Source: Lysinimonas soli (lineage in GTDB: Bacteria; Actinomycetota; Actinomycetes; Actinomycetales; Microbacteriaceae). From it: a stretch of DNA of 64,000 nt. The position numbers were made by a program, and so were the translations under genes. The stretch covers positions 496,001-560,000 of the forward strand of contig NZ_JBHSMG010000002.1 of NCBI RefSeq assembly GCF_042655435.1, given 5' to 3'. The number at the start of each line of letters is the position of its first letter. Within the stretch, counting starts at the first letter, position 1. Positions 36,330 to 45,094 of this stretch are shown piece by piece. The notes below the pieces were generated by a model, which saw only the letters and a list, made by a program, of their open reading frames with translations, made no database searches and was not told the origin of the DNA.

Positions 36330-36995
36330 ATGCGAGCGCTGGTCGTCGAAGACGAGGTGTATCTCGCCGAAGCCATCCAGACTGCTCTGCGACGCGAAAC
36401 CATCGCTGCCGACCTCGTGCACGACGGCGACATGGCCCTGGAGTATCTGACCGTGAACGACTACGACGTGGTCATCCTGGACCGAGACATTCCCGGAACT
36501 CACGGTGACGCCGTGTGCGCGTGGATCGCTGCTGAACTGCCCACGTGCCGTGTGCTGATGCTGACAGCCGCCCGCACTCTGCACGACAAGGTAGACGGAT
36601 TCGCGCTGGGGGCTGACGACTATCTCAGCAAGCCGTTCGACTTCCCCGAGCTTGTCGCGCGGTTGCGCGCCCTCGAACGCAGGCCGACTGCGACCCGGCC
36701 ACCGGTGCTCGACAGCGAGGGCGTCACGCTCGACCCCTTCCGCCGGGAGGTCTACCGCAACGGCAGATTTCTCAGCATCAGCCGCAAGGAGTTCGTCGTG
36801 CTCGACTTGCTCATGCGCGCGAACGGCGGTGTTCTGAGCAGCGAGACCCTCTTGGAGAAGGGGTGGGACATGAACGCCGACCCCTTCACGAACACGGTCC
36901 GGGTCACGATCTCGAACCTCCGGAAGAAGCTCGGTGATCCCGGAGTGATCCAGACCGTGCCGGGAGTCGGCTACCGGTTCGGGTCCGGCCGATGA
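36330..36995 (+). CDS. OmpR/CutR-type response regulator
   Basis: 221-aa transcription factor. The receiver domain (residues 1-115) has EDE at 8-10, phosphoacceptor Asp51 in VVILDRDIPG, Thr in MLTAA and Lys in YLSKPF. The C-terminal winged helix (about 130-220) has SRKEFVVLDLLM, LLEKGWDMNADPFTNTVRVTISNLRKKL in two stretches, and VPGVGYRF. The NDYDVVILDRD wording is closest to the CutR branch. ATG 36330 has AGAAGGAG 9 nt upstream; GTG 36321 leaves no spacing. The stop overlaps the kinase start (ATGA). Confidence 0.92.
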   Translation: MRALVVEDEVYLAEAIQTALRRETIAADLVHDGDMALEYLTVNDYDVVILDRDIPGTHGDAVCAWIAAELPTCRVLMLTAARTLHDKVDGFALGADDYLSKPFDFPELVARLRALERRPTATRPPVLDSEGVTLDPFRREVYRNGRFLSISRKEFVVLDLLMRANGGVLSSETLLEKGWDMNADPFTNTVRVTISNLRKKLGDPGVIQTVPGVGYRFGSGR

Positions 36996-38230
36996 CGAGC
37001 CGCATGGGCGGCATGGCCTTGGACCTCGCACCGTCACGGCGGCGGATCGGCTTCCGCGCCCGTTTGACGCTGACCTATGCCCTCCTGCTGGCCACCATGG
37101 GCGCCCTCATGCTCGGCGCGGTGTACGTCTTCATGCGGTTCGTGCCCACCTACGCGATCGTCAGTTCGGATGCGGGGAGCACCGGTGCCACGCCGACTTC
37201 GGTTGGTTCGAGCGGCGTTACCAGCCCGAGCGCCAGCGGCACCATGAGTCTGAACCTGGAGACCTCGGCGGACATTCTGAATACCCTGCTGCTCGTCTCG
37301 GTGATCGTCTTGCTCCTGCTGACCGCGGCGGGCGGCCTCATCGGCTGGGTGATCGCCGGCCGGATGCTGCGCCCGCTAAAGACCATCAACCGGGCCGCCC
37401 AGCTCGCGGCCTCCGGTGAACTCGGCCACCGCCTGCGCCTCGGCGGCCCCCAGGACGAGATGCGCGACCTGGCCGAGACCTTCGACGACATGCTCGCCAA
37501 ACTCGACCTCGCCTTCCAGGCCCATCAGCGATTCGCCGCCAATGCGTCCCACGAGTTGCGCACGCCGCTCGCCACGACGAAGGCCATGCTCGACATCGCC
37601 CTCTCCGACCCCGATCTCGACCTGGCTGGACTGCGCAGGGTCTCGCAGCAGGTGTTGGAAACCAACCGCAGGAACATCGAGACGGTCGAATCCCTGCTCG
37701 ATCTCGCCGACATCGGCCAGAGTCAGATCGGGCATGAACGTATCCGCCTCGACCGTGCCGCACTCGACGCAATAGGGGAGGCCGCCGCGGAAATAAGCGA
37801 GCGTGGCCTGACGATCTCGAGCAACCTCGAGCCGGTCGAGTTCTACGGTGATGCCGTGCTCGTGCACAGAGCCCTGGTCAACCTCGTCCACAACGCCGTG
37901 CGACACAATGTTCAGCCGGGCACGGTCGACGTCACCGTTCGGTCAGCCAGCGGCTGGGCTGAATTCCGGATCTCGAACACCGGCCCCCACGTGGACGCAT
38001 CCGTTGCCGACTCGCTGCGCGAACCCTTCGTGCGCGGCGCCGGCCGGGTGGCTTCGGGATCCCGCGAACGCAGCGGTCACGGGCTCGGGCTCGCGCTCGT
38101 CGCGAGTGTGGCCGGAGCTCACCACGGCGAGCTAGAACTCTCCGCCAACGAGGGTGGTGGAATGACCGTCGCCATTCGGCTGCCGATCAACTCCGGCTCG
38201 ATGCCGATTTCGATCGGAGCGTCGAAGTAG
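36992..38230 (+). CDS. Sensor histidine kinase
   Basis: 412-aa membrane kinase paired with the preceding regulator. Two membrane helices (about residues 25-47 and 97-121) enclose a short Ser/Gly/Thr-rich extracellular loop of about 45 residues. Then come HAMP (about 122-172), the H box FAANASHELRTPL with His187, the N box RALVNLVHNAVRHN and the G box HGLGLALVASV. The loop is too short for a classical ligand domain, so it probably senses the membrane or wall state. It sits divergent from the lipoprotein-efflux operon, its likely target. Confidence 0.92.
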   Translation: MTSRMGGMALDLAPSRRRIGFRARLTLTYALLLATMGALMLGAVYVFMRFVPTYAIVSSDAGSTGATPTSVGSSGVTSPSASGTMSLNLETSADILNTLLLVSVIVLLLLTAAGGLIGWVIAGRMLRPLKTINRAAQLAASGELGHRLRLGGPQDEMRDLAETFDDMLAKLDLAFQAHQRFAANASHELRTPLATTKAMLDIALSDPDLDLAGLRRVSQQVLETNRRNIETVESLLDLADIGQSQIGHERIRLDRAALDAIGEAAAEISERGLTISSNLEPVEFYGDAVLVHRALVNLVHNAVRHNVQPGTVDVTVRSASGWAEFRISNTGPHVDASVADSLREPFVRGAGRVASGSRERSGHGLGLALVASVAGAHHGELELSANEGGGMTVAIRLPINSGSMPISIGASK

Positions 38231-38283
38231 CCGGATCCCTTCCACGGAGACCACGTCTCGGGCCCTCGACAACCTTCGGCTAG

Positions 38284-38910
38284 CTACGGTGTCGACTCCG
38301 TATTGGGAAGTTTGGGCGCGCGAAGCGCCGCAAGCACCGTTTCGCCTAGCTGGCCAGCCACCGTCTCCTCGCTCCACTCGAGAGTGGTCCGAAGGTCCAC
38401 GATGATGCGTTCATCGAAGAGGGTCGTCCAGATCAGGACGGCATAGCGCAGATCCTGGGGCGGGATCACACCATCGTCGATTAGGTCCTGGATGACGGGC
38501 GCAAGCACCTCATGCAAGCCCGCGGACAGCGGATCCCCGGCATTCACGCGCTGGAGGAAACCCTCGGCGCTTCGGATGAACGTTGCCGCTTTGACCCATC
38601 GCCGGGAAGTCGACAGCCATGCCTCTCCGATGCGGCGGAATAGTTCGATGCCACGAAACCCTCGTGACGTCTCGCGAAACGCGTCAAGAAGGTCATCGAC
38701 GATTTGGTTGTAGAACTCGGCACGTAGTTCGTGCATATCGTCGAAATGACGGTAGACCGTCGCAGTCGCGACTCCTGACTCCCGCGCGAGATCCGGGAGC
38801 GTGAAGTCCAATCCTTGACGCTCCAATAGGTCCCCCATCGATTGCAGGAGCAGCCGACGAGTGCGTTGCGTGTCCGCACGGAGGGGTCGAGTCCCGCCTG
38901 CTTGGCCCAC
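38284..38910 (-). CDS. TetR-family repressor
   Basis: 208-aa regulator. The N-terminal helix-turn-helix (about residues 18-64) has FTLPDLARESGVATATVYRHFDD; the C-terminal half is the variable ligand-binding domain. It starts at GTG 38910 with AGGGAG about 12 nt upstream. It is divergent from the ABC binding-protein gene at 39059 across a 148-bp region with repeated GGATATC. It probably represses the uptake and oxidation genes on the other side. Confidence 0.87.
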   Translation of the reverse strand: MGQAGGTRPLRADTQRTRRLLLQSMGDLLERQGLDFTLPDLARESGVATATVYRHFDDMHELRAEFYNQIVDDLLDAFRETSRGFRGIELFRRIGEAWLSTSRRWVKAATFIRSAEGFLQRVNAGDPLSAGLHEVLAPVIQDLIDDGVIPPQDLRYAVLIWTTLFDERIIVDLRTTLEWSEETVAGQLGETVLAALRAPKLPNTESTP

Positions 38911-38979
38911 TGGACATCAGCTCCCTGGTTCCTGACTATTTCGCCCACGTTAACAAGAGATCACGTTCTCGTCTCAATG

Positions 38980-39007
38980 GGATATCCGCCAGACTACTTT
39001 GGATATC
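38980..39007. promoter_or_regulatory. Candidate TetR operator (GGATATCC/GGATATC repeats)
   Basis: The palindrome GGATATCC (38980-38987) and GGATATC (39001-39007) are 21 bp apart, two helical turns, in the region between the TetR gene and the first transporter gene. Confidence 0.35.
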
Positions 39008-39058
39008 TTTCCCATACATGAAAAGAAATTCTCATCTCAACCCGAATGGAGAGCATCA

Positions 39059-40087
39059 ATGATTCACCACGCTTCGCGTCGATCCTCCCCTGTTAGACGG
39101 ATCATAATCGCCGCCATCGCCCTAGCCGGAGCCGCCGCGACGCTGGCAGCATGCGCCGCAACGGGCAGCCCTGCCGCCTCATCCTCCGCGCACAAGAGCC
39201 ACTACACGATCGGTGTGCTGTCGATCGCACAGGCTCCGGTTCTTGATGACCTCGTCCACAAGTTCGAAGCGGCAGCGAAAGCCGGTCTCGCTCCGGCCAA
39301 GGTCACCTTCTCGTATCAGAACGCGAATGGCGACCAGAGCCTGGTCGCCAGTCTGGTTCGTGATTTCGCGTCATCGACGGACGACGGGTTCGCCGTACTC
39401 GGGACCCCCGCGGTCGTCGCCATGGCCCAAGCGGTGACGGACCGCCCGATCTTCGCGGTCGCGATGAGCGACCCGGTCGGTGCCGGAGTCGCCAAGTCGT
39501 TGGACGCGCCCGGGTCGAACGTGACGGGGAGCATCGACTACGTCGACCCGGCGAAGCTGATGGACGTCGTCGTCAAAGTCGTTCCCAAGGTCCACACGGT
39601 AGGAACCATCTACGACCCCTCCAACCAGAACAGCCAGGTCTGGGCGAGTGCGCTCAAGCACAACCTCACGACGCGGGGTCTGTCGTTGGCCGAAGCCACG
39701 ATCTCGAGCCCGGCCGACATCGCGGCTGCCTCCAGAAGCCTCAACGGCCGAGCCGACATTCTCTTGATCGGTCCGGATGCGACGGCCTATGCGGGAATGG
39801 ATGCGATCGGAGCGTCGGCGCTTGCCTCCTCCACCCCGCTCTTCGTCTCCGCGGGGGAGCCCACCACTCCAGGTGTCCTGGCCAGCATCGGTCCGAGCTA
39901 CCCGACCCTGGGAACCGAGGCAGGTGCGATTGCCGCGCGGGTGCTGCTCGGCAAGTCTGCCGCGACGACACCGTTCGCTCGGCCGGCGGGCACCGACGTG
40001 GTCTTCAACTCCTCGACGGTCACCGCCTTGAAGATCCGCATTCCGGCGTCTCTGAGCAGTTCGTCGACTGTGACGGATCAGAAGTGA
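39059..40087 (+). CDS. ABC transporter substrate-binding lipoprotein (TrpX/PF04392-like)
   Basis: 342-aa lipoprotein: the signal ends in LAAC (Cys about residue 31). The binding fold has YTIGVLSIAQAPVLDD at its first strand, SLVRDFASSTDDGFAVLGTPAVVAMAQA, and VGTIYDPSNQNSQVW. This is the pattern of the TrpX/YtlA family (ABC-type uncharacterised substrate-binding proteins, partly amino acid or aromatic compound uptake). ATG 39059 has GGAGAG upstream. The C-terminal segment PFARPAGTDVVFNSS and on to LKIRIPASL is echoed in the following fragment. Confidence 0.85.
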   Translation: MIHHASRRSSPVRRIIIAAIALAGAAATLAACAATGSPAASSSAHKSHYTIGVLSIAQAPVLDDLVHKFEAAAKAGLAPAKVTFSYQNANGDQSLVASLVRDFASSTDDGFAVLGTPAVVAMAQAVTDRPIFAVAMSDPVGAGVAKSLDAPGSNVTGSIDYVDPAKLMDVVVKVVPKVHTVGTIYDPSNQNSQVWASALKHNLTTRGLSLAEATISSPADIAAASRSLNGRADILLIGPDATAYAGMDAIGASALASSTPLFVSAGEPTTPGVLASIGPSYPTLGTEAGAIAARVLLGKSAATTPFARPAGTDVVFNSSTVTALKIRIPASLSSSSTVTDQK

Positions 40088-40284
40088 GTCAGCGACTCGC
40101 CGGCCCGGATGTGCGCGAGCTGACGGCTGCATCGGTCGGCATCGACTCGCAGAACACCGGTGCCGGCGAGTCCGCGCCGTTCGCCAAGCCCGATGGCGGG
40201 ATTCAGGCGAACCAGGCGAGGAAGGCCGCCCTCAAGATCAACCTCGACCCCACTCTCCTCGCTTCGGCGACCGTCGTGGGCTGA
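40084..40284 (+). pseudogene. Duplicate C-terminal tail of a substrate-binding protein
   Basis: A 66-codon frame starts with GTG 40084 overlapping the previous stop. Its end, APFAKPDGGIQANQARKAAL and then KINLDPTLLASATV, aligns with the C-terminus of the preceding binding protein (TPFARPAGT, TALKIRIPASLSSSSTV). It therefore looks like the tail of a second, tandem binding-protein gene of which the body has been deleted. It could still be translated by coupling, but no signal peptide is present. Confidence 0.55.
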
Positions 40285-40300
40285 GTCGGAAGACACCGGA

Positions 40301-41227
40301 ATGCTCCAGAACATCCTGCTCGACACCTTTGTCACCGGCCTGCCGTTGATACCCCTCGTCCTCGGCGTCTACCTCATCATGCGGATCCGGGAGGACTTCG
40401 ATCTGACCGTCGAAGGGAGTTTCGCGCTCGGGGGCGGGGTCTCGGCGATCTCTGCGAAGGCCGGGATCAACCCCGCAGTGGCGATCCTGCTCGGAGCTCT
40501 CGCCGGAGCGGTCGCCGGGCTGATCACGTCCGTGCTCCATCTGGCGCTGAGGATCCCGGTCCTGCTTGCAGGCCTCGTGATGAGCATGGCGCTGTTCTCG
40601 ATCGTGCTGAACATCCTCGGTACCCCTACCGCGAGTCTGATCGGCGTGACGACGATCTTCTCCTGGTTGCCACCTGGAGACATCTATGCCTCCGTCGAAT
40701 TGGTTGTGATCGTTGCCGCGCTCCTGACCTTGTTCGCGCTCTTTCTGCGCACCGAGATCGGGTTGGCGCTGCGTGCAAGTGGTCAAAGCGCCCGAATGGT
40801 GCGCAGCCAGGGCGTGAACGACAACGGGCTGCTCGTGCTTTCCTTGGCAATCGCCAACGCTCTGTCGGCACTGTCCGGTGGACTGCTGACGCAGATCCAG
40901 GGCTTTGCCGACGTGAACATGGGAATCGGGATGTTCATTGCGGCCGTCGGCGCAGTCATGCTCGGGGTGCTCCTCTTGAACCCCTCGGGATCGAAGGTGC
41001 TCAGGATCGTCCTTGCGGTCGCCATCGGGGGGCTCGTCTATCGCCTCATCCTCGTAGCTGCCCTTCGTTTCGGACTGCCGGCAGGGGACCTCAAGGGCGT
41101 CACCGCGTTGACGTTGATCGTCGCGATCGCCGCGCAGACCTACGTGGTGCCGATGTTCACGCGGATGGTACGCCGCGGCATCCGGACGCCTCAGTTCCGG
41201 ACCGGAGAACAGCAGGGAGCGAAATGA
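40301..41227 (+). CDS. ABC transporter permease (TrpY/BPL-type)
   Basis: 308-aa membrane protein with about eight or nine helices. It resembles the branched-chain/TrpY-like permeases: VEGSFALGGGVSAISAKAG and TEIGLALRASGQSARMVRSQGVN carry the EAA-like cytoplasmic coupling loop. ATG 40301 lies 14 bp after the tail fragment and its stop overlaps the ATPase start (ATGA). It works with the binding protein at 39059 and the ATPase at 41224. Confidence 0.87.
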   Translation: MLQNILLDTFVTGLPLIPLVLGVYLIMRIREDFDLTVEGSFALGGGVSAISAKAGINPAVAILLGALAGAVAGLITSVLHLALRIPVLLAGLVMSMALFSIVLNILGTPTASLIGVTTIFSWLPPGDIYASVELVVIVAALLTLFALFLRTEIGLALRASGQSARMVRSQGVNDNGLLVLSLAIANALSALSGGLLTQIQGFADVNMGIGMFIAAVGAVMLGVLLLNPSGSKVLRIVLAVAIGGLVYRLILVAALRFGLPAGDLKGVTALTLIVAIAAQTYVVPMFTRMVRRGIRTPQFRTGEQQGAK

Positions 41228-42051
41228 CCACGGAGGAACCAGCCGCTCTGGAGCTCATCGGCGTGCAGCAGGTCTTCAACAAGGGTCGGGTCGATGAGGT
41301 CCACGCCCTTCGCGGCATCGACGTGACGCTGCGCCGTGGCGAGTTCGTCACTGTCGTGGGGTCCAATGGCGCGGGCAAGAGCACGATGGTCCAGGCCGTC
41401 GCCGGGTCGGTGCGGCCCACCGCCGGTCGAGTCAAGATGCATGGCCGCGATGTGACGACCTGGTCGGACTACAAGCGAGCGGGGCTCGTCGCACGCGTCT
41501 TTGACGATCCGCGGATCGGGAGCGCTCCGGAGCTCAGCATTGAGGACAACCTGGCACTCGCGATGAGCAGAGGGTCGCGCCGCACGCTGAGATTCGCGGT
41601 CTCGAATCGTCGCCGGGCCACGATGAGGGATCATCTCGCTCAGCTCGGGCTCGGGCTGGAGAACCGGCTTCATGACAGGGTCGGAATGCTGTCCGCCGGC
41701 CAACGACAGAGCTTGACGATGATCATGGCGGGCATGCAGCAACCACAGGTGCTGCTGCTGGACGAGCATCTGGCGGCTCTCGATCCGGCGACCGCGGCGA
41801 AGGTGCTCGACCTGACCTCCCGAATCGTTCGTGACATGGGGTGCGCAACGTTGATGGTCACCCACAACATGGAGCATGCCATCGCCCTCGGCGATCGCCT
41901 TCTCGTGATGAGCCGCGGCAGCGTCATCGCTGACATCGTGGGACCCCAGGGCATGAGCCCACAGGACGTGATCGACGTCATCGTCGGCGCGGGTGGTTCG
42001 GTGAACGACCGCTCCCTGCTCCCCGAGAGCCTCAGGGGGGAGGGGGAATGA
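41224..42051 (+). CDS. ABC transporter ATP-binding protein (TrpZ-like)
   Basis: 275-aa ATPase. Walker A is VGSNGAGKST (near residues 44-53), the signature region LSAGQRQSLTM (near 157), Walker B VLLLDEHLAALDP, and the switch His is in MVTHNMEHA. The signature LSAGQ deviates from LSGGQ and Walker B has EH in place of EP, as in other TrpZ/YtlC members. It overlaps both neighbours by 4 bp. Confidence 0.9.
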   Translation: MTTEEPAALELIGVQQVFNKGRVDEVHALRGIDVTLRRGEFVTVVGSNGAGKSTMVQAVAGSVRPTAGRVKMHGRDVTTWSDYKRAGLVARVFDDPRIGSAPELSIEDNLALAMSRGSRRTLRFAVSNRRRATMRDHLAQLGLGLENRLHDRVGMLSAGQRQSLTMIMAGMQQPQVLLLDEHLAALDPATAAKVLDLTSRIVRDMGCATLMVTHNMEHAIALGDRLLVMSRGSVIADIVGPQGMSPQDVIDVIVGAGGSVNDRSLLPESLRGEGE

Positions 42052-43127
42052 CGTTGCGGCAGCAGTTCCAGACGCTGGAGGAGATCCATCGCGTCGCACT
42101 GACGAAACTCGATGATGTGATCGTCGATTACCTGGAAGGCGGGGCCGGCGACGAGACGACGATTCGGCGAAACAGGTCGGCCTTCGAGGAATGGGAGTTC
42201 CAGCCGAGGGTGATGAGCGGTCTCAGCTCGCCGCCCACGGCCACGACCTTCCTCGGCCTTCCGCTGTCGATCCCCGTCCTCACCGCGCCTTTCGGGTCGG
42301 ACACCATGTTTCACGAAGACGGGCAGAAGGCGGTCGCGAGGGCGAATCAGGCGATGGGGACCGTCAGCATGGTCCCCGAGGCCGGCTCGTTCTCCTATGA
42401 ACAGGTCGCCCACGCCGCGCCCGCAGCGGCTCGCATCGCGCAACTGCATCCCGCCGGGAGCGATGAGAACTTCTTGCGACTTCTTGCCCGGATCTCCGCG
42501 GCGGGATACAGCGCGGTCTGCGTGACGGTTGACTCGCCAACTGGGGGTTGGCGCGAGCGGAACCGGCGGAACGCCCTGGAATTCGACAGTTCAATCATCG
42601 GGGGCAACTACAACCCCGCAGACCGCGATCAGATGGAAGCGGCGCTCGGCCAGCTCTTCACTCATGTCGACAACGTCTGGAGCTGGCACAAGCTCAGTTC
42701 ACTGCTGGACGATTTCGAGTTGCCCTGGATCGCCAAGGGCATCACCACGGTCGCGGACGCGAGGGCCGCGGTCGACGCGGGCGCCTCCGCGATCATCGTG
42801 TCGAACCACGGCGGTCGCCAGCTCGACGACGTGCCCGCGTCCCTTCCGGCCTTGGTCGAGATCAGGTCTGAGTTGGGACCCGGGGTCGACATCGCGCTCG
42901 ACAGCGGCATCCGTCGCGGCTCGGACGTCATCAAGGCCGTCGCGCTGGGTGCGACGGCCGTGGTCCTGGGCCGGTCTGCCGTATACGGCCTGACGGCCGA
43001 CGGGCAACGAGGGGTCGAGCGCACGCTCGAGCTCTTGACCGAAGAGATGATTACCGTTCTCACCCTGCTGGGCCGGGGCGGCATCACCGATCTCAATCAC
43101 GAAGCGATGAGGAGAGTTCCACGATGA
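42048..43127 (+). CDS. FMN-dependent alpha-hydroxy-acid oxidase/dehydrogenase
   Basis: 359-aa flavoenzyme (lactate or glycolate oxidase superfamily) that oxidises an L-2-hydroxy acid to a 2-oxo acid. Motifs: IVDYLEGGAGDE at the start, IPVLTAPFG for FMN, LPWIAKGITTVADA with the catalytic-region Lys, SNHGGRQLD with active-site His254, IALDSGIRRGSDV, and ALGATAVVLGRSAVYG for phosphate binding. The length is normal. Overlap with the transporter ATPase and with RidA (both ATGA) ties it to the imported compound. Confidence 0.9.
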   Translation: MTLRQQFQTLEEIHRVALTKLDDVIVDYLEGGAGDETTIRRNRSAFEEWEFQPRVMSGLSSPPTATTFLGLPLSIPVLTAPFGSDTMFHEDGQKAVARANQAMGTVSMVPEAGSFSYEQVAHAAPAAARIAQLHPAGSDENFLRLLARISAAGYSAVCVTVDSPTGGWRERNRRNALEFDSSIIGGNYNPADRDQMEAALGQLFTHVDNVWSWHKLSSLLDDFELPWIAKGITTVADARAAVDAGASAIIVSNHGGRQLDDVPASLPALVEIRSELGPGVDIALDSGIRRGSDVIKAVALGATAVVLGRSAVYGLTADGQRGVERTLELLTEEMITVLTLLGRGGITDLNHEAMRRVPR

Positions 43128-43513
43128 CGATGCAATTGGCACGGGTCCCCGGTCAGTCGGCGATGCTGCCTGGGGGAGTCCGGGCGGGCGACATGATCTT
43201 CACCTCCGGAATCGTGTCGCCGACGGCGTTCGCCCGGTTCGGGATCGAGTCGACCACCGACGCGATCGATTTCGACACGCAGGCAGAAGAGGCTCTCGCC
43301 TCGTTGCTCTCGGTGCTCGAGGGACTCGGAGGCTCGGCCGATACGGTCGTCAAACTGGACGCCTACCTCTCGGATGCTCGACATTTCGCGGCCTGGAACG
43401 CCGCGTATCTGCGTATCTGGCCGACACCGGGGCCCGCACGCACTACCCTCGTGGCGGCGTTCGCCACCACTGCGGTGGATATCGAGGTGCAGGCGGTGGC
43501 GGTTCTCGTCTGA
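43124..43513 (+). CDS. RidA/YjgF family enamine/imine deaminase
   Basis: 129-aa trimeric-family protein that hydrolyses reactive enamines and imines, or acts as a related hydrolase in catabolic operons. It contains GDMIFTSGIVSP, a long helix QAEEALASLLSVLEGLGGS, VVKLDAYLSD and the family end GPARTTLVAAFATTAVDIEVQAVA. The conserved Arg that binds the substrate carboxylate is in PARTTL. It overlaps the FMN oxidase by 4 bp, so an imino or amino acid may be involved. Confidence 0.88.
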   Translation: MTMQLARVPGQSAMLPGGVRAGDMIFTSGIVSPTAFARFGIESTTDAIDFDTQAEEALASLLSVLEGLGGSADTVVKLDAYLSDARHFAAWNAAYLRIWPTPGPARTTLVAAFATTAVDIEVQAVAVLV

Positions 43514-43547
43514 CGTCCGCGTCTCGCCGGGCTATGGGGGTGAACCC

Positions 43548-43565
43548 TACCCATCGAGACGGGTA
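43548..43565. promoter_or_regulatory. Candidate NarL-type operator before the amino-acid ABC operon
   Basis: TACCCAT and ACGGGTA form an imperfect inverted pair with a 4-nt spacer. TACCCAT fits the NarL heptamer TACYYMT. It lies 81-98 bp before the ATG at 43646. The only NarL/LuxR-type protein in the window is encoded at 49398-50525 on the minus strand. Confidence 0.3.
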
Positions 43566-43645
43566 AGTCCCGATTCGCGTGACCGATTGCGACTGCCACC
43601 ATCGGGTCAGCGGTGACGCTCGAGGACACAAGGAGGTGCCTGAAG

Positions 43646-44455
43646 ATGTCATTCCCAGTGAGCAAGTCGAATTCTGGCGGGCCGGTTCAGGCCGGGTCGC
43701 AGCGGGTTTCGATGTCGGCGCAGGGCATCCGTAAGTCGTTCGCAGGGAAGGAAGTGCTGCGCGGCATCAGCCTCGAGCTGCACCAGGGCGAGCATGTCGC
43801 GGTGATCGGCCCGAGCGGATCGGGCAAGAGCACCTTCATCCGCTGCCTGAATCTCCTCGAGACCCCGGATAACGGTTCGATCGACGTTCTCGGCGAGCGG
43901 GTCTTCAGCGCAGGCGATCCGGTGCGCGAGAGTCAGGTGCGCGCGCTGAGGCTCCGCGTGGGGATGGTGTTCCAGTCCTTCAACCTCTTCGCGACCTACA
44001 CCGCGCTCGAGAACGTGTCACTCGCGCAGCGGTTCTCCCTCGGTCGGTCGAAGGGTGAATCCGACGACCGCTCCGAGCAGTTGTTGCGCCGGGTGGGCTT
44101 GGAGCAGCACATACACAAGCATCCGAGTCAGCTCTCCGGGGGGCAGCAGCAGCGCGTTGCCATCGCGCGGGCCCTCGCGCTCGATCCTCAGGTCATGCTG
44201 TTCGACGAGCCGACCTCGGCCATCGATCCCGAGATGCGTGTCGAGGTCCTGCAGGTGATGAAGGCGCTGGCACTCGACGGGATGACCATGATCATGGTCA
44301 CCCACGAGTTGCGCTTCGCCCAGGAGGCCGCGGATCGGGTCGCCTTCATCGCCGACGGCGAGGTGCAGGAGATCGGGACGCCGGCGCAGGTCTTCGGCTC
44401 GCCCAAGAACGAACGAACACGGCGCTTCGTGGACGCCGTCTCGGGAGAGCTCTAG
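43646..44455 (+). CDS. Polar amino-acid-type ABC transporter ATP-binding protein
   Basis: 269-aa ATPase of the GlnQ/HisP class. Walker A is GPSGSGKST (near residue 59), followed by FIRCLNLLETPDNG typical of the class, then QSFNLFATYTALENV, signature LSGGQQQRVAIARALA, Walker B VMLFDEPTSAIDPEM and MVTHELRFA. ATG 43646 has AAGGAGG 10 nt upstream. It begins a four-gene set with two permeases and a binding protein. Confidence 0.93.
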   Translation: MSFPVSKSNSGGPVQAGSQRVSMSAQGIRKSFAGKEVLRGISLELHQGEHVAVIGPSGSGKSTFIRCLNLLETPDNGSIDVLGERVFSAGDPVRESQVRALRLRVGMVFQSFNLFATYTALENVSLAQRFSLGRSKGESDDRSEQLLRRVGLEQHIHKHPSQLSGGQQQRVAIARALALDPQVMLFDEPTSAIDPEMRVEVLQVMKALALDGMTMIMVTHELRFAQEAADRVAFIADGEVQEIGTPAQVFGSPKNERTRRFVDAVSGEL

Positions 44456-44457
44456 CC

Positions 44458-45093
44458 ATGCAGTGGCAGTTCCTCCCCGCCGCGGTGCTGACGACAGTCC
44501 TGATCTGGCTCGGAGCCTTGCTGGTGTCGATCCTGCTCTCGATCCCGCTGACCTTGCTCCGGCGGTCGAGTTTCGGAATCCTGCGGGCCGTCGGAGCGCT
44601 CTGGGCGACGGTCGCCCGCGGGATCCCCCCGATCATGTGGCTGATCATCCTGTACTTCGGCGTCGCGTCCGGGGTACTCAGGGACATTCCTGCGATCTCG
44701 GCGATCGTCGGTCTCGGTCTGGTCAACTCCGCGTACGTCGCCGACAGCATCCGGGCCGGGCTCGACTCCGTTCCGAGCGGGCAGTGGGAGGCGATCCGGG
44801 CGACCGGGTTGCCGAGAACGGTCGGGCTGGTGCGGGTGATCCTGCCCCAGGCCTTCCCGATCATGTTGGCGTCCACCGCCGCGTACTCGATCACCCTCCT
44901 GAAGAACACGGCACTCGCCTCGATCATCGGGGCGAACGAACTGATCTTCTTCATCTCCAATTCGGTGCAGCAGGGTGCCGACCCGCTGCCGGCCTTCCTG
45001 CTGGCAGGCGCGATCTACATGGTCTTCACCGTCCCGGTCGGGTTCCTCGCGCGCTGGATCGAGGGCCGCTCCGTGATTGCGATGGTCCGCTGA
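44458..45093 (+). CDS. Amino-acid-type ABC transporter permease 1
   Basis: 211-aa HisM/GlnP-type permease with about five membrane helices. The EAA coupling loop reads GQWEAIRATGLPRTVGLVRVILPQA (residues about 103-127, split across the loop). It starts 2 bp after the ATPase stop. Together with the next gene it forms the heterodimeric channel. Confidence 0.9.
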   Translation: MQWQFLPAAVLTTVLIWLGALLVSILLSIPLTLLRRSSFGILRAVGALWATVARGIPPIMWLIILYFGVASGVLRDIPAISAIVGLGLVNSAYVADSIRAGLDSVPSGQWEAIRATGLPRTVGLVRVILPQAFPIMLASTAAYSITLLKNTALASIIGANELIFFISNSVQQGADPLPAFLLAGAIYMVFTVPVGFLARWIEGRSVIAMVR

Positions 45094-45094
45094 C

